Below, in pieces: positions 15,922-24,351 of a stretch of DNA of 31,485 nucleotides; the stretch's first letter is position 1; each line of letters starts with the position of its first letter. A model generated the notes under the pieces. The model saw only the letters and a list, made by a program, of their open reading frames with translations, searched no databases and had not been told where the DNA came from. Source of the stretch: JBCCGE01 sp039029455 (lineage in GTDB: Bacteria > Pseudomonadota > Gammaproteobacteria > Arenicellales > Poriferihabitantaceae). Location: contig JBCCGE010000036.1 in assembly GCA_039029455.1 (NCBI GenBank), positions 1 through 31,485 on the forward strand. The letters are read 5' to 3'. Both the position numbers and the translations under genes were made by a program.

Positions 15922-17244
15922 ATGAGTCTGACCACAAAGCTTGTCGAATACATTAGACAAAAGCCCATCGAACATCATGATCTTGAAATGGCAGGCTTGT
16001 TTGTTCTCGACGCCGTCGCAAATCTGGTGGGTGGTCGAAGCAGTGACGCTGCGGGCCCCATACTGAACTGGGCGATGTCATCAGCGGCTTCAAACCCGAT
16101 CGATGCCGGTCGTCAGGCACTGGTGATGGGCGGTTTGATTCACAGTCTGGAAACTGATGATTTGCATCGAACTTCCGTAACCCATCCCGGGTGCGTTGTT
16201 GTGCCGGTTGCGCTGTCACTGGGCGCGCAACGTCAGATTGATGGTCATCAGTTGCTGACCTCCGTATTGCACGGATTTGAGGCGATGTGCCGAATCGGCG
16301 ACAGCGTGGGTAATGAACACTACAGGGTCTGGCACAACACCGGTACCTGCGGAACCTTTGGCGCCGCGATGACCGCGGCTTCGATTCTCAGCCTGAATGC
16401 AGATCAGAGCGTTGATGCACTGGGCAATGCCGGAACCCAGTCCGCTGGGCTATGGGAATTCCTGTCGAGTGGCGCAATGAGTAAACACCTGCATGCGGGC
16501 CGCGCTGCTGAATCCGGCATTATTGCCGCGGAGTGGGCCGCCCACGGTTTTTCCGGACCCTCCGAAATTCTTGAAGGCGAAAAAGGGTTGTACGCTGGCG
16601 CCTGTCCTGATGCGAACCCATTGGCCGTTATGGCAACACCGGACGCTGATTGGCAGTTGCTGAAAACGTCGATTAAACCCTGGCCGTCCTGCCGCCACAC
16701 CCACCCTGCTGTGGACGGCGCGCTTGCGTTGTCTGCGCAGGTCAGTGCAGATGATATTGCAGAAATCGCGGTTGATACTTATCAGGCAGCCATCAACGTC
16801 TGTGACAGACCCGATCCACGTACGGAGTACCAGGCTAAATTCTCATTGCAGCATTGTGTTGTCGCTGCCCTGATTGATGGTCGACTCGATTTTGACTCGT
16901 TCTCCGAACAACGCCGCGCTCAACTTGGCGACCTGCGTGCGAAGGTGCGGCTGAATCTTGCTGATCCCTATGCGAGCGCCTATCCGGACCAGTATTGGGG
17001 GTCCGGTGTTACCGTTCGTTTGCGGAACGGTGAGTCATTGGGGCAAAGCAGACAATCCTGCGCCGGTGATCCGGAAGACCCACTCGACAGAGATCAAATG
17101 ACAGTGAAGGCCAGAATGTTGTTTGACCATGGTGGCATGCCTGCTGCTGATGCAGAGGCGTTAATTGATGCGATTTTCGGGCTTGCCGAAGGGCGTGCTG
17201 ACTGGTCGGTGATTCAGACGGCGTTTCCGCCGGCTATTCTATAG
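15922..17244 (+). CDS. MmgE/PrpD family protein
   Basis: A 440-residue member of the family that includes 2-methylcitrate dehydratase and cis-aconitate decarboxylase. Family landmarks are intact: DDLHRTSVTHPGCVVVPVAL (about 79-98), HNTGTCGTFGAAMTAASILSL, SGAMSKHLHAGRAAESG (the conserved lysine, about residue 189) and SIKPWPSCRHTHPAVDGAL (about 252-270). So it is probably catalytically active. GAGG lies 10 bases before the start. The substrate cannot be called: there are no propionate-cycle genes nearby, and it follows a purine pathway and precedes an SDR. A role on a purine-derived or other small acid is possible but unproven. It may be co-transcribed with the SDR 57 bp later. Confidence 0.85.
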   Translation: MSLTTKLVEYIRQKPIEHHDLEMAGLFVLDAVANLVGGRSSDAAGPILNWAMSSAASNPIDAGRQALVMGGLIHSLETDDLHRTSVTHPGCVVVPVALSLGAQRQIDGHQLLTSVLHGFEAMCRIGDSVGNEHYRVWHNTGTCGTFGAAMTAASILSLNADQSVDALGNAGTQSAGLWEFLSSGAMSKHLHAGRAAESGIIAAEWAAHGFSGPSEILEGEKGLYAGACPDANPLAVMATPDADWQLLKTSIKPWPSCRHTHPAVDGALALSAQVSADDIAEIAVDTYQAAINVCDRPDPRTEYQAKFSLQHCVVAALIDGRLDFDSFSEQRRAQLGDLRAKVRLNLADPYASAYPDQYWGSGVTVRLRNGESLGQSRQSCAGDPEDPLDRDQMTVKARMLFDHGGMPAADAEALIDAIFGLAEGRADWSVIQTAFPPAIL

Positions 17245-17301
17245 CGTTGATTGCGATGAAAACAGTGGTGCAGTAACCTTCCATGCTACGACCAAACTTA
17301 A

Positions 17302-18102
17302 GTGAGCGATGACGTGATCAAAAATAAAATTGCGGTAATTACAGGGTCTTCCGGCGGTATTGGGTATGCCTGTGCGGCCAGGTTTGTCCGCGAGGGCGCG
17401 AAAGTTGTGCTCTCCGATGTGTCTGATGAGGCCGGGGAGAAAGCGGCGCAGGCTCTGTGTGATGAGGGCGGCGATGCCATCTACGTCCATTGCGACGTTC
17501 GTGAAAAATCAGAGATCGAAACCCTGCTTGACGCGGCGATCGAACGCCATGGCCGCATTGATACAGTGATCGCCAATGCCGGAATTGTCCATGCTTCCGA
17601 TATTCTCGAACTGGAAGAGGACGATTTCGATCGCGTGCTTTCAATCAATCTTAAAGGCGTGTTCCTGACCGGTCAGGCTGCAGCCAAAAGAATGATCCAG
17701 CAGCAACCTGATGCGGACGGCAGCAGGGGCAGTATTATCAATATGTCCTCACTGAACGGGGTGCTGGCGATTCCAGCGATTACCCCTTACGTGATTGCCA
17801 AAGGTGGTGTGAACCAATGGACCAAATGCCTTGGAATTCGCCTGGCCGCAGAAGGCGTGCGTGTGAACGGGATTGGGCCGGGTTCTATCGCTACCGAGAT
17901 GTTTCAGCAGGTCGCGGATAATCCCCAAAAAATGCGCGAAATAATGTCTCGAACGCCGATGCTGCGGGCAGGTGAGCCCGATGAAGTCGCCAAACTCGCG
18001 GTTTTTCTGGCGAGTGAATACGCCAGCTACATCACGGGCGAAACGGTCTATATCGACGGTGGCCGCCAGGGTCTCAACTATGTGGTGCCTGTAGAGGACT
18101 AG
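17302..18102 (+). CDS. SDR-family NAD(P)-dependent oxidoreductase
   Basis: A classical short-chain dehydrogenase of 266 residues. Cofactor motif TGSSGGIGYA (about 14-23), NAG motif IANAGIVHA, catalytic serine in NMSSLNGVLAIPAITPYVIAKGG with the YxxxK pair (Y-V-I-A-K), and the C-terminal YITGETVYIDGG motif shared with FabG-like enzymes. An aspartate (LSDVSD) after the second strand suggests NAD rather than NADP. The start is GTG 17302; a poor ribosome site makes it uncertain by a few residues. It likely acts with the MmgE/PrpD protein, being the next co-oriented gene. The substrate is unknown. Confidence 0.88.
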   Translation: MSDDVIKNKIAVITGSSGGIGYACAARFVREGAKVVLSDVSDEAGEKAAQALCDEGGDAIYVHCDVREKSEIETLLDAAIERHGRIDTVIANAGIVHASDILELEEDDFDRVLSINLKGVFLTGQAAAKRMIQQQPDADGSRGSIINMSSLNGVLAIPAITPYVIAKGGVNQWTKCLGIRLAAEGVRVNGIGPGSIATEMFQQVADNPQKMREIMSRTPMLRAGEPDEVAKLAVFLASEYASYITGETVYIDGGRQGLNYVVPVED

Positions 18103-18453
18103 CTCGGGTATTTCACAAAGGCGGACGGTTTATTGCAACACACGTTGTTAAATCAAGAGCTTATTTAACGGTATTTGCTAAAGTCCAGATTGCCCTCCCG
18201 GCCACGTAAGTCGTTGTTAGTGACTCAGTTTCGCCCCGCATCCTGAGCGATGTCCGTCCACTATAGTGACGGCTGCGTTTGTTTGGACGATTACCGAACC
18301 GGTCTGGCGAGGTATCCTTGATATCCCGACCTCCATAAAGTAGTAGAGCCCGCCACCAGGCTGTTTCGAACAACTAAAAAAAGTAAATTCGCCGGATTAC
18401 TCCGGCGACTTTATCTCGGCCAATAGCTGTGAATTTCCCTCGCTTAATCCGGT
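18103..18453. other. Non-coding interval between convergent genes
   Basis: A 351 bp stretch with no convincing coding frame. It holds an inverted repeat GTTAAAT (18147-18153) / ATTTAAC (18163-18169) with a 9-base loop soon after the SDR stop, which could mark the end of the rightward transcript but lacks a clean T run. It also holds the strong hairpin at 18389-18408. Nothing else recognisable was seen; no tRNA-like cloverleaf was found by eye. Confidence 0.5.
18389..18408 (-). terminator. Rho-independent terminator for the leftward isomerase-like gene
   Basis: An 8-bp perfect stem (TCGCCGGA / TCCGGCGA) with a TTAC loop. On the leftward strand it is followed by AATTTACTTTTTTTAG, a T-rich tract, 46 bp beyond the stop codon of the leftward gene. 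This is the clearest intrinsic terminator in the window. It could also stop rightward transcripts, though that side lacks the T run. Confidence 0.75.
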
Positions 18454-19041
18454 TTAACCCTGTAGAGCGCGATCGAGAAACTCAATGCGGTCCTGACCCC
18501 AATAATTTTCGCCCTCATAGACGAAGGTGGGGGAGCCAAAGACATCGCGCTCGTGGGCCTCATCCGTTGTTGCCTGAAATGCTGCAGCCAGCTGATCGGA
18601 CTTCGCCGACGCAAGCAGAGCGCCAGCATCGAGTCCGCATGCGTTCGCAATGTCGGTAAGCGTGGATTCGTCTGCAATATTTTTTTCGTCAGACCAGACG
18701 GCTGTCAGGCAGGCGTTTGCGAGTCGGCCGCCAGACTCACCGGCAGCGAGCACCATTTTTGCCGCCATTGATTGATCCGTCGGGAAGTGGGCCGGCTGAA
18801 AATTCATCGGCACATCCAGGTAAGCACTCCAGCGCTTGAGCTCATCCATGCGGAATCTCTGGCGGGAAGGGTGACGTTTCGCGGGCGGAACTCCGCCCAT
18901 CTTGTCAAAAGTCTGCATCACATCGATTGGTTTGTAGTGGATAACAAGATCGTGTTTTCGCTGAATTTTCTCCACCTGATTAATTGCGAGATAGCTCCAG
19001 GGAGAGATGAGAAAAAGGTAGTAGTCGACGTGTTTTTGCAT
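18454..19041 (-). CDS. DsbA-fold protein, 2-hydroxychromene-2-carboxylate isomerase-like
   Basis: A 195-residue kappa-GST/DsbA-family protein. The N-terminal VDYYLFLISPWSYLAINQVEKI carries the Ser-containing motif (SPWSYL) in place of CxxC, as in HCCA isomerases, and the cis-proline region GSPTFVYEGENYWGQDRIEFLDRAL lies at the C-terminus. Such enzymes isomerise chromene carboxylates with glutathione in naphthalene breakdown, but many homologues have other, unknown glutathione-dependent roles. No aromatic-degradation genes are near, so the substrate is open. The frame stays open to 19236, but those 65 extra residues do not resemble the family, so I start at ATG 19041. There is no clear ribosome site. 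Confidence 0.82.
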   Translation of the reverse strand: MQKHVDYYLFLISPWSYLAINQVEKIQRKHDLVIHYKPIDVMQTFDKMGGVPPAKRHPSRQRFRMDELKRWSAYLDVPMNFQPAHFPTDQSMAAKMVLAAGESGGRLANACLTAVWSDEKNIADESTLTDIANACGLDAGALLASAKSDQLAAAFQATTDEAHERDVFGSPTFVYEGENYWGQDRIEFLDRALQG

Positions 19042-19435
19042 GTGGGAAATCTGATGGTATTGATCGCGGTTTGGACTGCAGGTTGCGGCCTGAGTTTCAA
19101 TTTTGCCACACCAGTGATCGATCCAGGACCAGTGTTGTGGTCGGACTGCAAACATTTTCTGCATCTGACTGCAGATCGGATGGAATTTGCCGTGCAGTTT
19201 ATTGCGCTTACGGATTGGCTGCGGGGTTGCGGACACCGCGTACGGGCCTGAGTTTCTAAATGGCCGTCGCTTTGACAGCGCAAAAGGTTTGGATCAGGGT
19301 CTGTCGTGTGTGAATTTACGTAGATTGAATCATTCGGAAGTGCAACCATTGGTAAAATAAGAATCATTGTTCGCTGCTGAATCTGTGAAGGTAATCATCA
19401 AAGTCATCTCGCTTACGCCTTTTTAACGCACACAA
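19042..19435. other. Non-coding interval between divergent genes
   Basis: About 394 bp between the isomerase-like gene and mnmC, expected to hold two divergent promoters. I see an isolated TTGACA at 19272-19277 without a good -10 partner and a direct repeat of GAATCATT (about 19327 and 19361). Nothing firm can be called. The leftward gene could extend into it if a start as far as 19236 is used. Confidence 0.4.
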
Positions 19436-21364
19436 ATGATTTTTAAGTACGGAGTGCCTTATTCCGAGCGTTTTGAGGACGTTTACTTCAATCGAAACGA
19501 AGGTCTCTCTGAGAGTCGATATGTGTTCCTTGAGGGCAGCAATACCCCGGATAGATGGGGAGGACGCGATGTGTTTGTCATCGGTGAAACCGGGTTTGGG
19601 ACCGGGCTGAACTTCCTCGCAAGCTGGCATAGCTGGCGAAACACTCATTGTCGGCCTCAAAGACTTCATTTTGTCAGTGTCGAAAAACACCCGCTTTCAA
19701 GGGATGATCTGATCCGGTGTCAGCAATGCTTCCCTGAGCTTGAAGCTTTATACCGCTGCCTCATTGAACAGTACCCGCTTGACCCATCCGGATTCCATCG
19801 TCTGTTTTTCGATGAGGGTGATGTGGTTCTGACGTTGTGTTTTGGCGACGTTGAAAGGGTTCTGTCCGATCTTCGGGTAACGGTTGACAGTTGGTTTATG
19901 GATGGCTTTTCGCCAACGAAAAATCCTGAGATGTGGGCTCCCTCGGTCTGCAGTCGGATTGCTGCTCTGAGTGCAAAAAATACTGTTTTATCGACCTTCA
20001 CCGCTGCCGGTCAGGTACGGCGAAATCTTGAGTCGGCCGGATTCAAGGTGAGAAAAGAAGCGGGTTTCGGGAGCAAGCGCGAAATGATCGTCGCCGAGTT
20101 TCGCGAAGACTCGACGTCTGAGAAAACACCCTGGTTCTCATGGCCATCGTGCGGTCGAAAATTTCAATCTGCAATCGTGATTGGTGCGGGCATTGGCGGT
20201 TGTCAGATCGCAGCCCGATTGGCAAAACGGGGGTTGCAGACTACTGTCATTGAACGCAATGCAGCCGTGGCCAGTGAAGCCTCCGGCAATTATCATGCCG
20301 TGATTTCACCGAAAATCAGCGCAGACAACGGTGGTTCCAGTCAGTTCTACAGACAGTGTTTCAACTTCGCTGTGTCTGAACTGACGCGAGAGGCATCTTC
20401 AGACCTGTGGCAGTCCTGTGGTGTGCTGCAACTGATTAAAGACGATCGGAGTCGGTCGCGATGGCAGTCGCTTCGAAGTCGTCCCCACAGCGATTACATC
20501 TTCGAAGTTCTGGATGCCGACGCTGCGAGCACACGGGCGGGTGTCCGCCTGCGGGAGGGCGGGCTATTTTTTCGGGGTGCCGGGTTCGTATTGCCCTCCA
20601 CCTGGTGCCGGCATCTGTTGCAACATCCGGACATACAGGTAGTGGGGAATACAGCTGTGGATACGGTGAGGCCGCACGGAGACGGGTGGCAGGTGACCGC
20701 GAATTCAGATTCTGAAACCGGTTGTCGTGAATTTTTCGCCGACCTGATTGTTCTGGCCAACGGTAATCACAACGCTCTTCTCAATCTCAATTATGCCCCG
20801 TGCATGCCGGTAGCCGGTCAAACATCACGAGTTGCAGCCAATCCTGTGTCAGGAAATCTGTCCTGTGTCCTGGATCATTCAGGGTATGTTTTGCCAGCGA
20901 TTGATGGATGGCATACTATCGGCTCGACTTATGACAGGGACAGTTACGCGACCAAGCCTTGCAAAGAGGCGGATCGCCGCAATCTTCTGCAACAGGTTCA
21001 GAACCTGCCGGGGGTATTTTCTCGCCATGACGATATCGGCGATCACCACGCGGCAACTCGCTTTGTAAGCCCTGACCGATACCCTTTTGCGGGGCCTGTG
21101 ATCGACGAATCGTATTGCGCAGAAGTATATGGAGATCTGGGGCACGGCAGACACTGGAAGACGTATCCAACGGCACGCTTCATACCGGGACTCTATTTGC
21201 TGACAGCACTCGGTTCACGAGGATTTACCACTGCGGCGCTATGCGCTGAAGTGCTCGCTTCACAGATATGCGGAGAACCGGTTCCCGTTCCGGCATCGAT
21301 CGTCGAAAATACGCACCCTGCACGATATCTCATTCGTGCGTTGAGAAAGAATGCGACCACCTGA
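19436..21364 (+). CDS. mnmC: Bifunctional tRNA mnm5U34 biosynthesis protein MnmC
   Basis: Completes the mnm5 group on wobble uridine 34 of tRNAs for Lys, Glu, Gln and others. The N-terminal methyltransferase half (1 to about 235) shows the SAM motif GETGFGTGLNFL (50-61) and WFMDGFSPTKNPEMW (153-167). The C-terminal FAD oxidoreductase half shows AIVIGAGIGGCQIAARLAKRG (about 246-266) and GSRGFTTAALCAEVLA near the end. The 642-residue length is slightly short at the N-terminus compared with E. coli; a TAA codon lies four codons upstream of the ATG, so it cannot be extended. There is no obvious ribosome site. The thiolation branch of the same nucleoside may be served by the sulfur-relay genes at 25767-29960. 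Confidence 0.95.
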   Translation: MIFKYGVPYSERFEDVYFNRNEGLSESRYVFLEGSNTPDRWGGRDVFVIGETGFGTGLNFLASWHSWRNTHCRPQRLHFVSVEKHPLSRDDLIRCQQCFPELEALYRCLIEQYPLDPSGFHRLFFDEGDVVLTLCFGDVERVLSDLRVTVDSWFMDGFSPTKNPEMWAPSVCSRIAALSAKNTVLSTFTAAGQVRRNLESAGFKVRKEAGFGSKREMIVAEFREDSTSEKTPWFSWPSCGRKFQSAIVIGAGIGGCQIAARLAKRGLQTTVIERNAAVASEASGNYHAVISPKISADNGGSSQFYRQCFNFAVSELTREASSDLWQSCGVLQLIKDDRSRSRWQSLRSRPHSDYIFEVLDADAASTRAGVRLREGGLFFRGAGFVLPSTWCRHLLQHPDIQVVGNTAVDTVRPHGDGWQVTANSDSETGCREFFADLIVLANGNHNALLNLNYAPCMPVAGQTSRVAANPVSGNLSCVLDHSGYVLPAIDGWHTIGSTYDRDSYATKPCKEADRRNLLQQVQNLPGVFSRHDDIGDHHAATRFVSPDRYPFAGPVIDESYCAEVYGDLGHGRHWKTYPTARFIPGLYLLTALGSRGFTTAALCAEVLASQICGEPVPVPASIVENTHPARYLIRALRKNATT

Positions 21365-21377
21365 ATCAGTGAGAGTA

Positions 21378-21419
21378 GAATACTGTATCCGAAAATACTC
21401 GTTACAGTATTCAATACTG
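21378..21419. promoter_or_regulatory. Triple AATACTG repeat array / inverted repeat
   Basis: GAATACTGTA (21378-21387) and TACAGTATTC (21403-21412) form a perfect 10-bp inverted repeat with a 15-base loop. A third copy follows at once, so that CAGTATTCAATACTG (21405-21419) is itself a palindrome around one base. Three heptamers in 42 bp, 73 bp before the class V enzyme gene, look like an operator array. There is no T tract to suggest a terminator for mnmC. The binding protein is unknown. Confidence 0.45.
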
Positions 21420-21492
21420 CGCAGGGTGCATAAGGTGTCTGCGTGTTTTCCGGTTTACAAACTAAGAATTGACGTTTTTGTGCTAATCAATC

Positions 21493-22977
21493 ATGACCAC
21501 ACATTGCGGTAAAAAGACCGAAGAATTGATCGACAAACTGCGGTCGAGCTCAACCGGAGTTGATGTTGAATACCGACTCGCGAGTGGTGAAACACGCCGG
21601 CGCATTTATATGGACAGCACAGCCAGTACTCTTCAGCTTGGTGTCGTGAAAACTGTAATGGACCGCTATTTGCCCTATTACGCCAACACCCACACAGACG
21701 TTCACTTCAACGCCAAGCTTTCAACCCACGAATTCGAGTGGGCACATAATATGGTGCTTGATTTCGTTGATGCTGACAGGGATTTGTACACCAGTTTCTT
21801 CATTGGAAGCGGCGCTACCGCGGGTATTAATCGAATTGCCCAAACGCTCGCGAAAAAACGACCTGAGCGTGATGTCGTGATCACCACGATTATGGAACAC
21901 CATTCCAATGATCTTCCGCACCGCGCGAATTTTGCCGAGGTTGTTCATATTCCTGTGGACAGCAGCGAGCAGGGCATGGGGTCGATCGATATGGACGCGC
22001 TCAAAGCTGCGTTGGAGAAGTATGGCGATCGGGTGAACTATGTCGCGGTTACCGGGGTTTCCAACGTAACCGGAATCGTTAATCCGATCTACGACGTCGC
22101 TGAGCTCGCGCATCAGCATGGCACGCTGATTCTGGTTGACGCCGCTCAAATGGCTGCGCATGTGCCGATAAAAATGCACGGCCATGAATCTGCGGAGCGA
22201 AATCTCGACATGATTGCGATGTCGGGGCACAAAATTTATGCACCTGGCTCACCGGGGGTCGTGGTCACAAGGCGCGATTTGTTTCAGGACGTTGAACCGG
22301 TGGAGCTTGGCGGTGGAATGGTCGATGACGTTCACATAGGCTACTACCTGAGCACGGCCAGCTTTCCGGATCGGGAGGAACCGGGTACCCCCAATATTGC
22401 CGGCGCAATTGCGCTGGCGTCTGTGCTGTACGCGTTAAAAAAAATTGGCATGGATGAGATTGACCGCAGAGAGATGGAATTAATGAGTTATGCGGTCGAG
22501 CGTCTTTCGATGTTGGATGAGGTTGTGGTCTATGGACGCACGGACACCGAGAACTGCCCTCGAACCGGTGCCGTTTCCGTCAATGTTCGGGATATGCATC
22601 ACTCGCTAACAGCTGCCATTCTTAACGATTATTTTAATATTGCAGTGCGAAATGCCTGTTTCTGTGCCCATCCGTATGTGCGGGAAATGATTGCAGAAGA
22701 CCTTGAGGAGCAACTGGACGAGTTGTCGAATGAAGAACTTGAGGCGATGGCGGAACTTCACCGCGGAATGGTGCGGGCAAGCTTCGGTGTGTATAACACC
22801 AGAGGGGATGTGGATGCACTGATATCGGCATTGCAAGATATCAGTTCAAACAAGGCCCAGTACTCTGATCTGTACGAACAGCGTTCCTGCGGTAACTATT
22901 TCCACAAATCGTTTGTATTCGACAGCACTGAAGTATTCTCGGCACAACGAGAAATCGATCGCTGGATGGCAGTCTGA
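21493..22977 (+). CDS. Class V aminotransferase / SufS-like cysteine desulfurase
   Basis: A PLP enzyme of 494 residues. The first ~440 residues follow the SufS/CsdA plan: IYMDSTASTLQ, stacking histidine in TIMEHHSND (about 134-140), VDAAQ (216-220), PLP lysine in MSGHKIYAPGSPG (K247), the GTPNIAGAIAL motif (about 298-307), and VRNACFCAHP, where C391 aligns with the SufS persulfide cysteine (HHCAxP). This suggests L-cysteine desulfuration, but the family also contains selenocysteine lyases and isopenicillin-N-epimerase-like enzymes. The C-terminal ~60 residues (SSNKAQYSDLYEQRSCGNYFH onward) are an extension. It has no sufBCD or isc neighbours. It lies next to mnmC and 2.8 kb before the Dsr/Tus relay, to which it could donate persulfide sulfur (inference). 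Confidence 0.82.
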   Translation: MTTHCGKKTEELIDKLRSSSTGVDVEYRLASGETRRRIYMDSTASTLQLGVVKTVMDRYLPYYANTHTDVHFNAKLSTHEFEWAHNMVLDFVDADRDLYTSFFIGSGATAGINRIAQTLAKKRPERDVVITTIMEHHSNDLPHRANFAEVVHIPVDSSEQGMGSIDMDALKAALEKYGDRVNYVAVTGVSNVTGIVNPIYDVAELAHQHGTLILVDAAQMAAHVPIKMHGHESAERNLDMIAMSGHKIYAPGSPGVVVTRRDLFQDVEPVELGGGMVDDVHIGYYLSTASFPDREEPGTPNIAGAIALASVLYALKKIGMDEIDRREMELMSYAVERLSMLDEVVVYGRTDTENCPRTGAVSVNVRDMHHSLTAAILNDYFNIAVRNACFCAHPYVREMIAEDLEEQLDELSNEELEAMAELHRGMVRASFGVYNTRGDVDALISALQDISSNKAQYSDLYEQRSCGNYFHKSFVFDSTEVFSAQREIDRWMAV

Positions 22978-23028
22978 GTCTGAGCTGACGACAACCGGAA
23001 AAACAGAGGGCCCGGGAATATCCGACGA

Positions 23029-24198
23029 TTAAACGCGGTGAACGTCCCTTGGAAACCGAGTCAGGCATTCGGCTTTTGAGTCTGTGACCAGTACGGTCTC
23101 GCTGATCTCCATTCCCCATCCATCCATCCACATCCCCAGCATGACATGCAGGGTCATGTTTTCCTGCAGCGGTGTTTCGTCGCCTTTGCGCAGACTCAAA
23201 GTGTGCTCCCCCCAATCCGGAGAGTAACCGACGCCGATGCTGTAACCGATCCGACTCTCCTTTACGAGATTGTGCTGATCGAGAACCGATTGCCAGGCCG
23301 CGTGGACATCGTGCGCCAGAATGCCCGGTTGTATAACCTCAAGTACAGCATCGAGGCCCTCTTTTACGGCTTCTGCGGTTGAGTAGACGGCTTCAGAACC
23401 CTGACCCAGTTGAAGCGTTCGGGCCAGACCCGCGTTGTATCTTTTGCGACATCCACCGAGTTCCAGAGCAACGGTCTGATCTTTCTCAAATTTCTCATCA
23501 GTCCACATAGGATGAGCCGTCGAAGCGGCTTCACCGACCAGTATTAATGGCGATAGGGCCGTCAGATCACCACCAGATTCCTCAGTGCCAGTGATTTGTG
23601 CGGCTAGAATTGCGGCCATCAAATCGCATTGCCTCATCCCCGGTTGAATGCTCTTATAGGCAACCCTCATTGCGTTTTCAACGATATTTGCGGCCTCCCG
23701 CATGATCTGAATTTCGTCATCACTTTTTATGATTCGACACCAGTTTACGAGTCTGTCAGCATCGACCCACTCAATGCCCGGTTGACCGGATTGCAGACAG
23801 TGCAGCGACCTCGGTGAAAAGTAATAGGTGTCGCTCTCGTAACCCACGCGCTTGCCTGAGAGGTTGTAGTCGCCTAGAAATTCTGCAACAGCCGTCATGG
23901 GGTGTATATCCGTTTGCTGTACCAGATGTTCCTCGTACGGTCGCACGCAGTCCGCATCCAGATACGTTGTCAGTGGAACTGCACCAGCATCCATTTTGCG
24001 ACCCATCCAGACCGGGTCGTGGTCAGGCAGTACCAGCATAATCTGAGGCACATAAAACGACCACGCGTCGAATCCTGTAAGCCAGTTCATGTTTGCCGGG
24101 TCGCCGATAATCAGGGCATCGAGTCCGCTGGTGGCCAATTGAGTCCGAACGGAGTCGAGTCGTTTCTGATATTCTTGTTTGGTGAATGGTGCAGGCAT
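23029..24198 (-). CDS. M24-family hydrolase, ectoine hydrolase (DoeA)-like
   Basis: A 389-residue pita-bread-fold protein closest by eye to DoeA, which opens the ring of ectoine or hydroxyectoine. Shared features: PFTKQEYQKRL at the start, IIGDPANMNWLTGFDAWSFYVPQ, RIIKSDDEIQIMREAANIVE, the VALELGGCRKRYNAGLARTLQLG stretch, SPDWGEHTLSLRKGDE and WGMEISETVLVT. The usual M24 metal-binding aspartates are absent (YNAGLARTL replaces the D-x-TRT type motif), as in creatinase-like enzymes. I start at ATG 24198; the longer TTG start at 24243 lacks support. The other doe genes are not present, so X-Pro or other amide substrates remain possible. Divergent from the PhyH gene. Confidence 0.78.
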   Translation of the reverse strand: MPAPFTKQEYQKRLDSVRTQLATSGLDALIIGDPANMNWLTGFDAWSFYVPQIMLVLPDHDPVWMGRKMDAGAVPLTTYLDADCVRPYEEHLVQQTDIHPMTAVAEFLGDYNLSGKRVGYESDTYYFSPRSLHCLQSGQPGIEWVDADRLVNWCRIIKSDDEIQIMREAANIVENAMRVAYKSIQPGMRQCDLMAAILAAQITGTEESGGDLTALSPLILVGEAASTAHPMWTDEKFEKDQTVALELGGCRKRYNAGLARTLQLGQGSEAVYSTAEAVKEGLDAVLEVIQPGILAHDVHAAWQSVLDQHNLVKESRIGYSIGVGYSPDWGEHTLSLRKGDETPLQENMTLHVMLGMWMDGWGMEISETVLVTDSKAECLTRFPRDVHRV

Positions 24199-24351
24199 GA
24201 TTCGTATCGATCCAAGTAGTGTCGCGGGAGGTGTGAGGTGCAACTCTACATTACACTACCGCGCGGAGTACAGACGGTGTTCACTGCGGGTGTTTGGCCA
24301 CTCTATTGTCATTGTTAACGAAGTTTTTCGCATACCCGGACAGGGGGTTTC

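Noticed and set aside
18147..18169. GTTAAAT/ATTTAAC hairpin as the terminator of the SDR gene
   Set aside because: The stem is A/T rich and weak and no run of T follows; listed only as content of the interval.
19042..19236. N-terminal extension of the DsbA-fold protein by 65 residues
   Set aside because: The extra residues do not look like the family, which starts directly with the VDYY strand; no ribosome site supports the far start.
21378..21412. LexA (SOS) box
   Set aside because: TACTGTAT and TACAGTA are present but are separated by about 14 bases, too far apart for the 20-bp LexA site.
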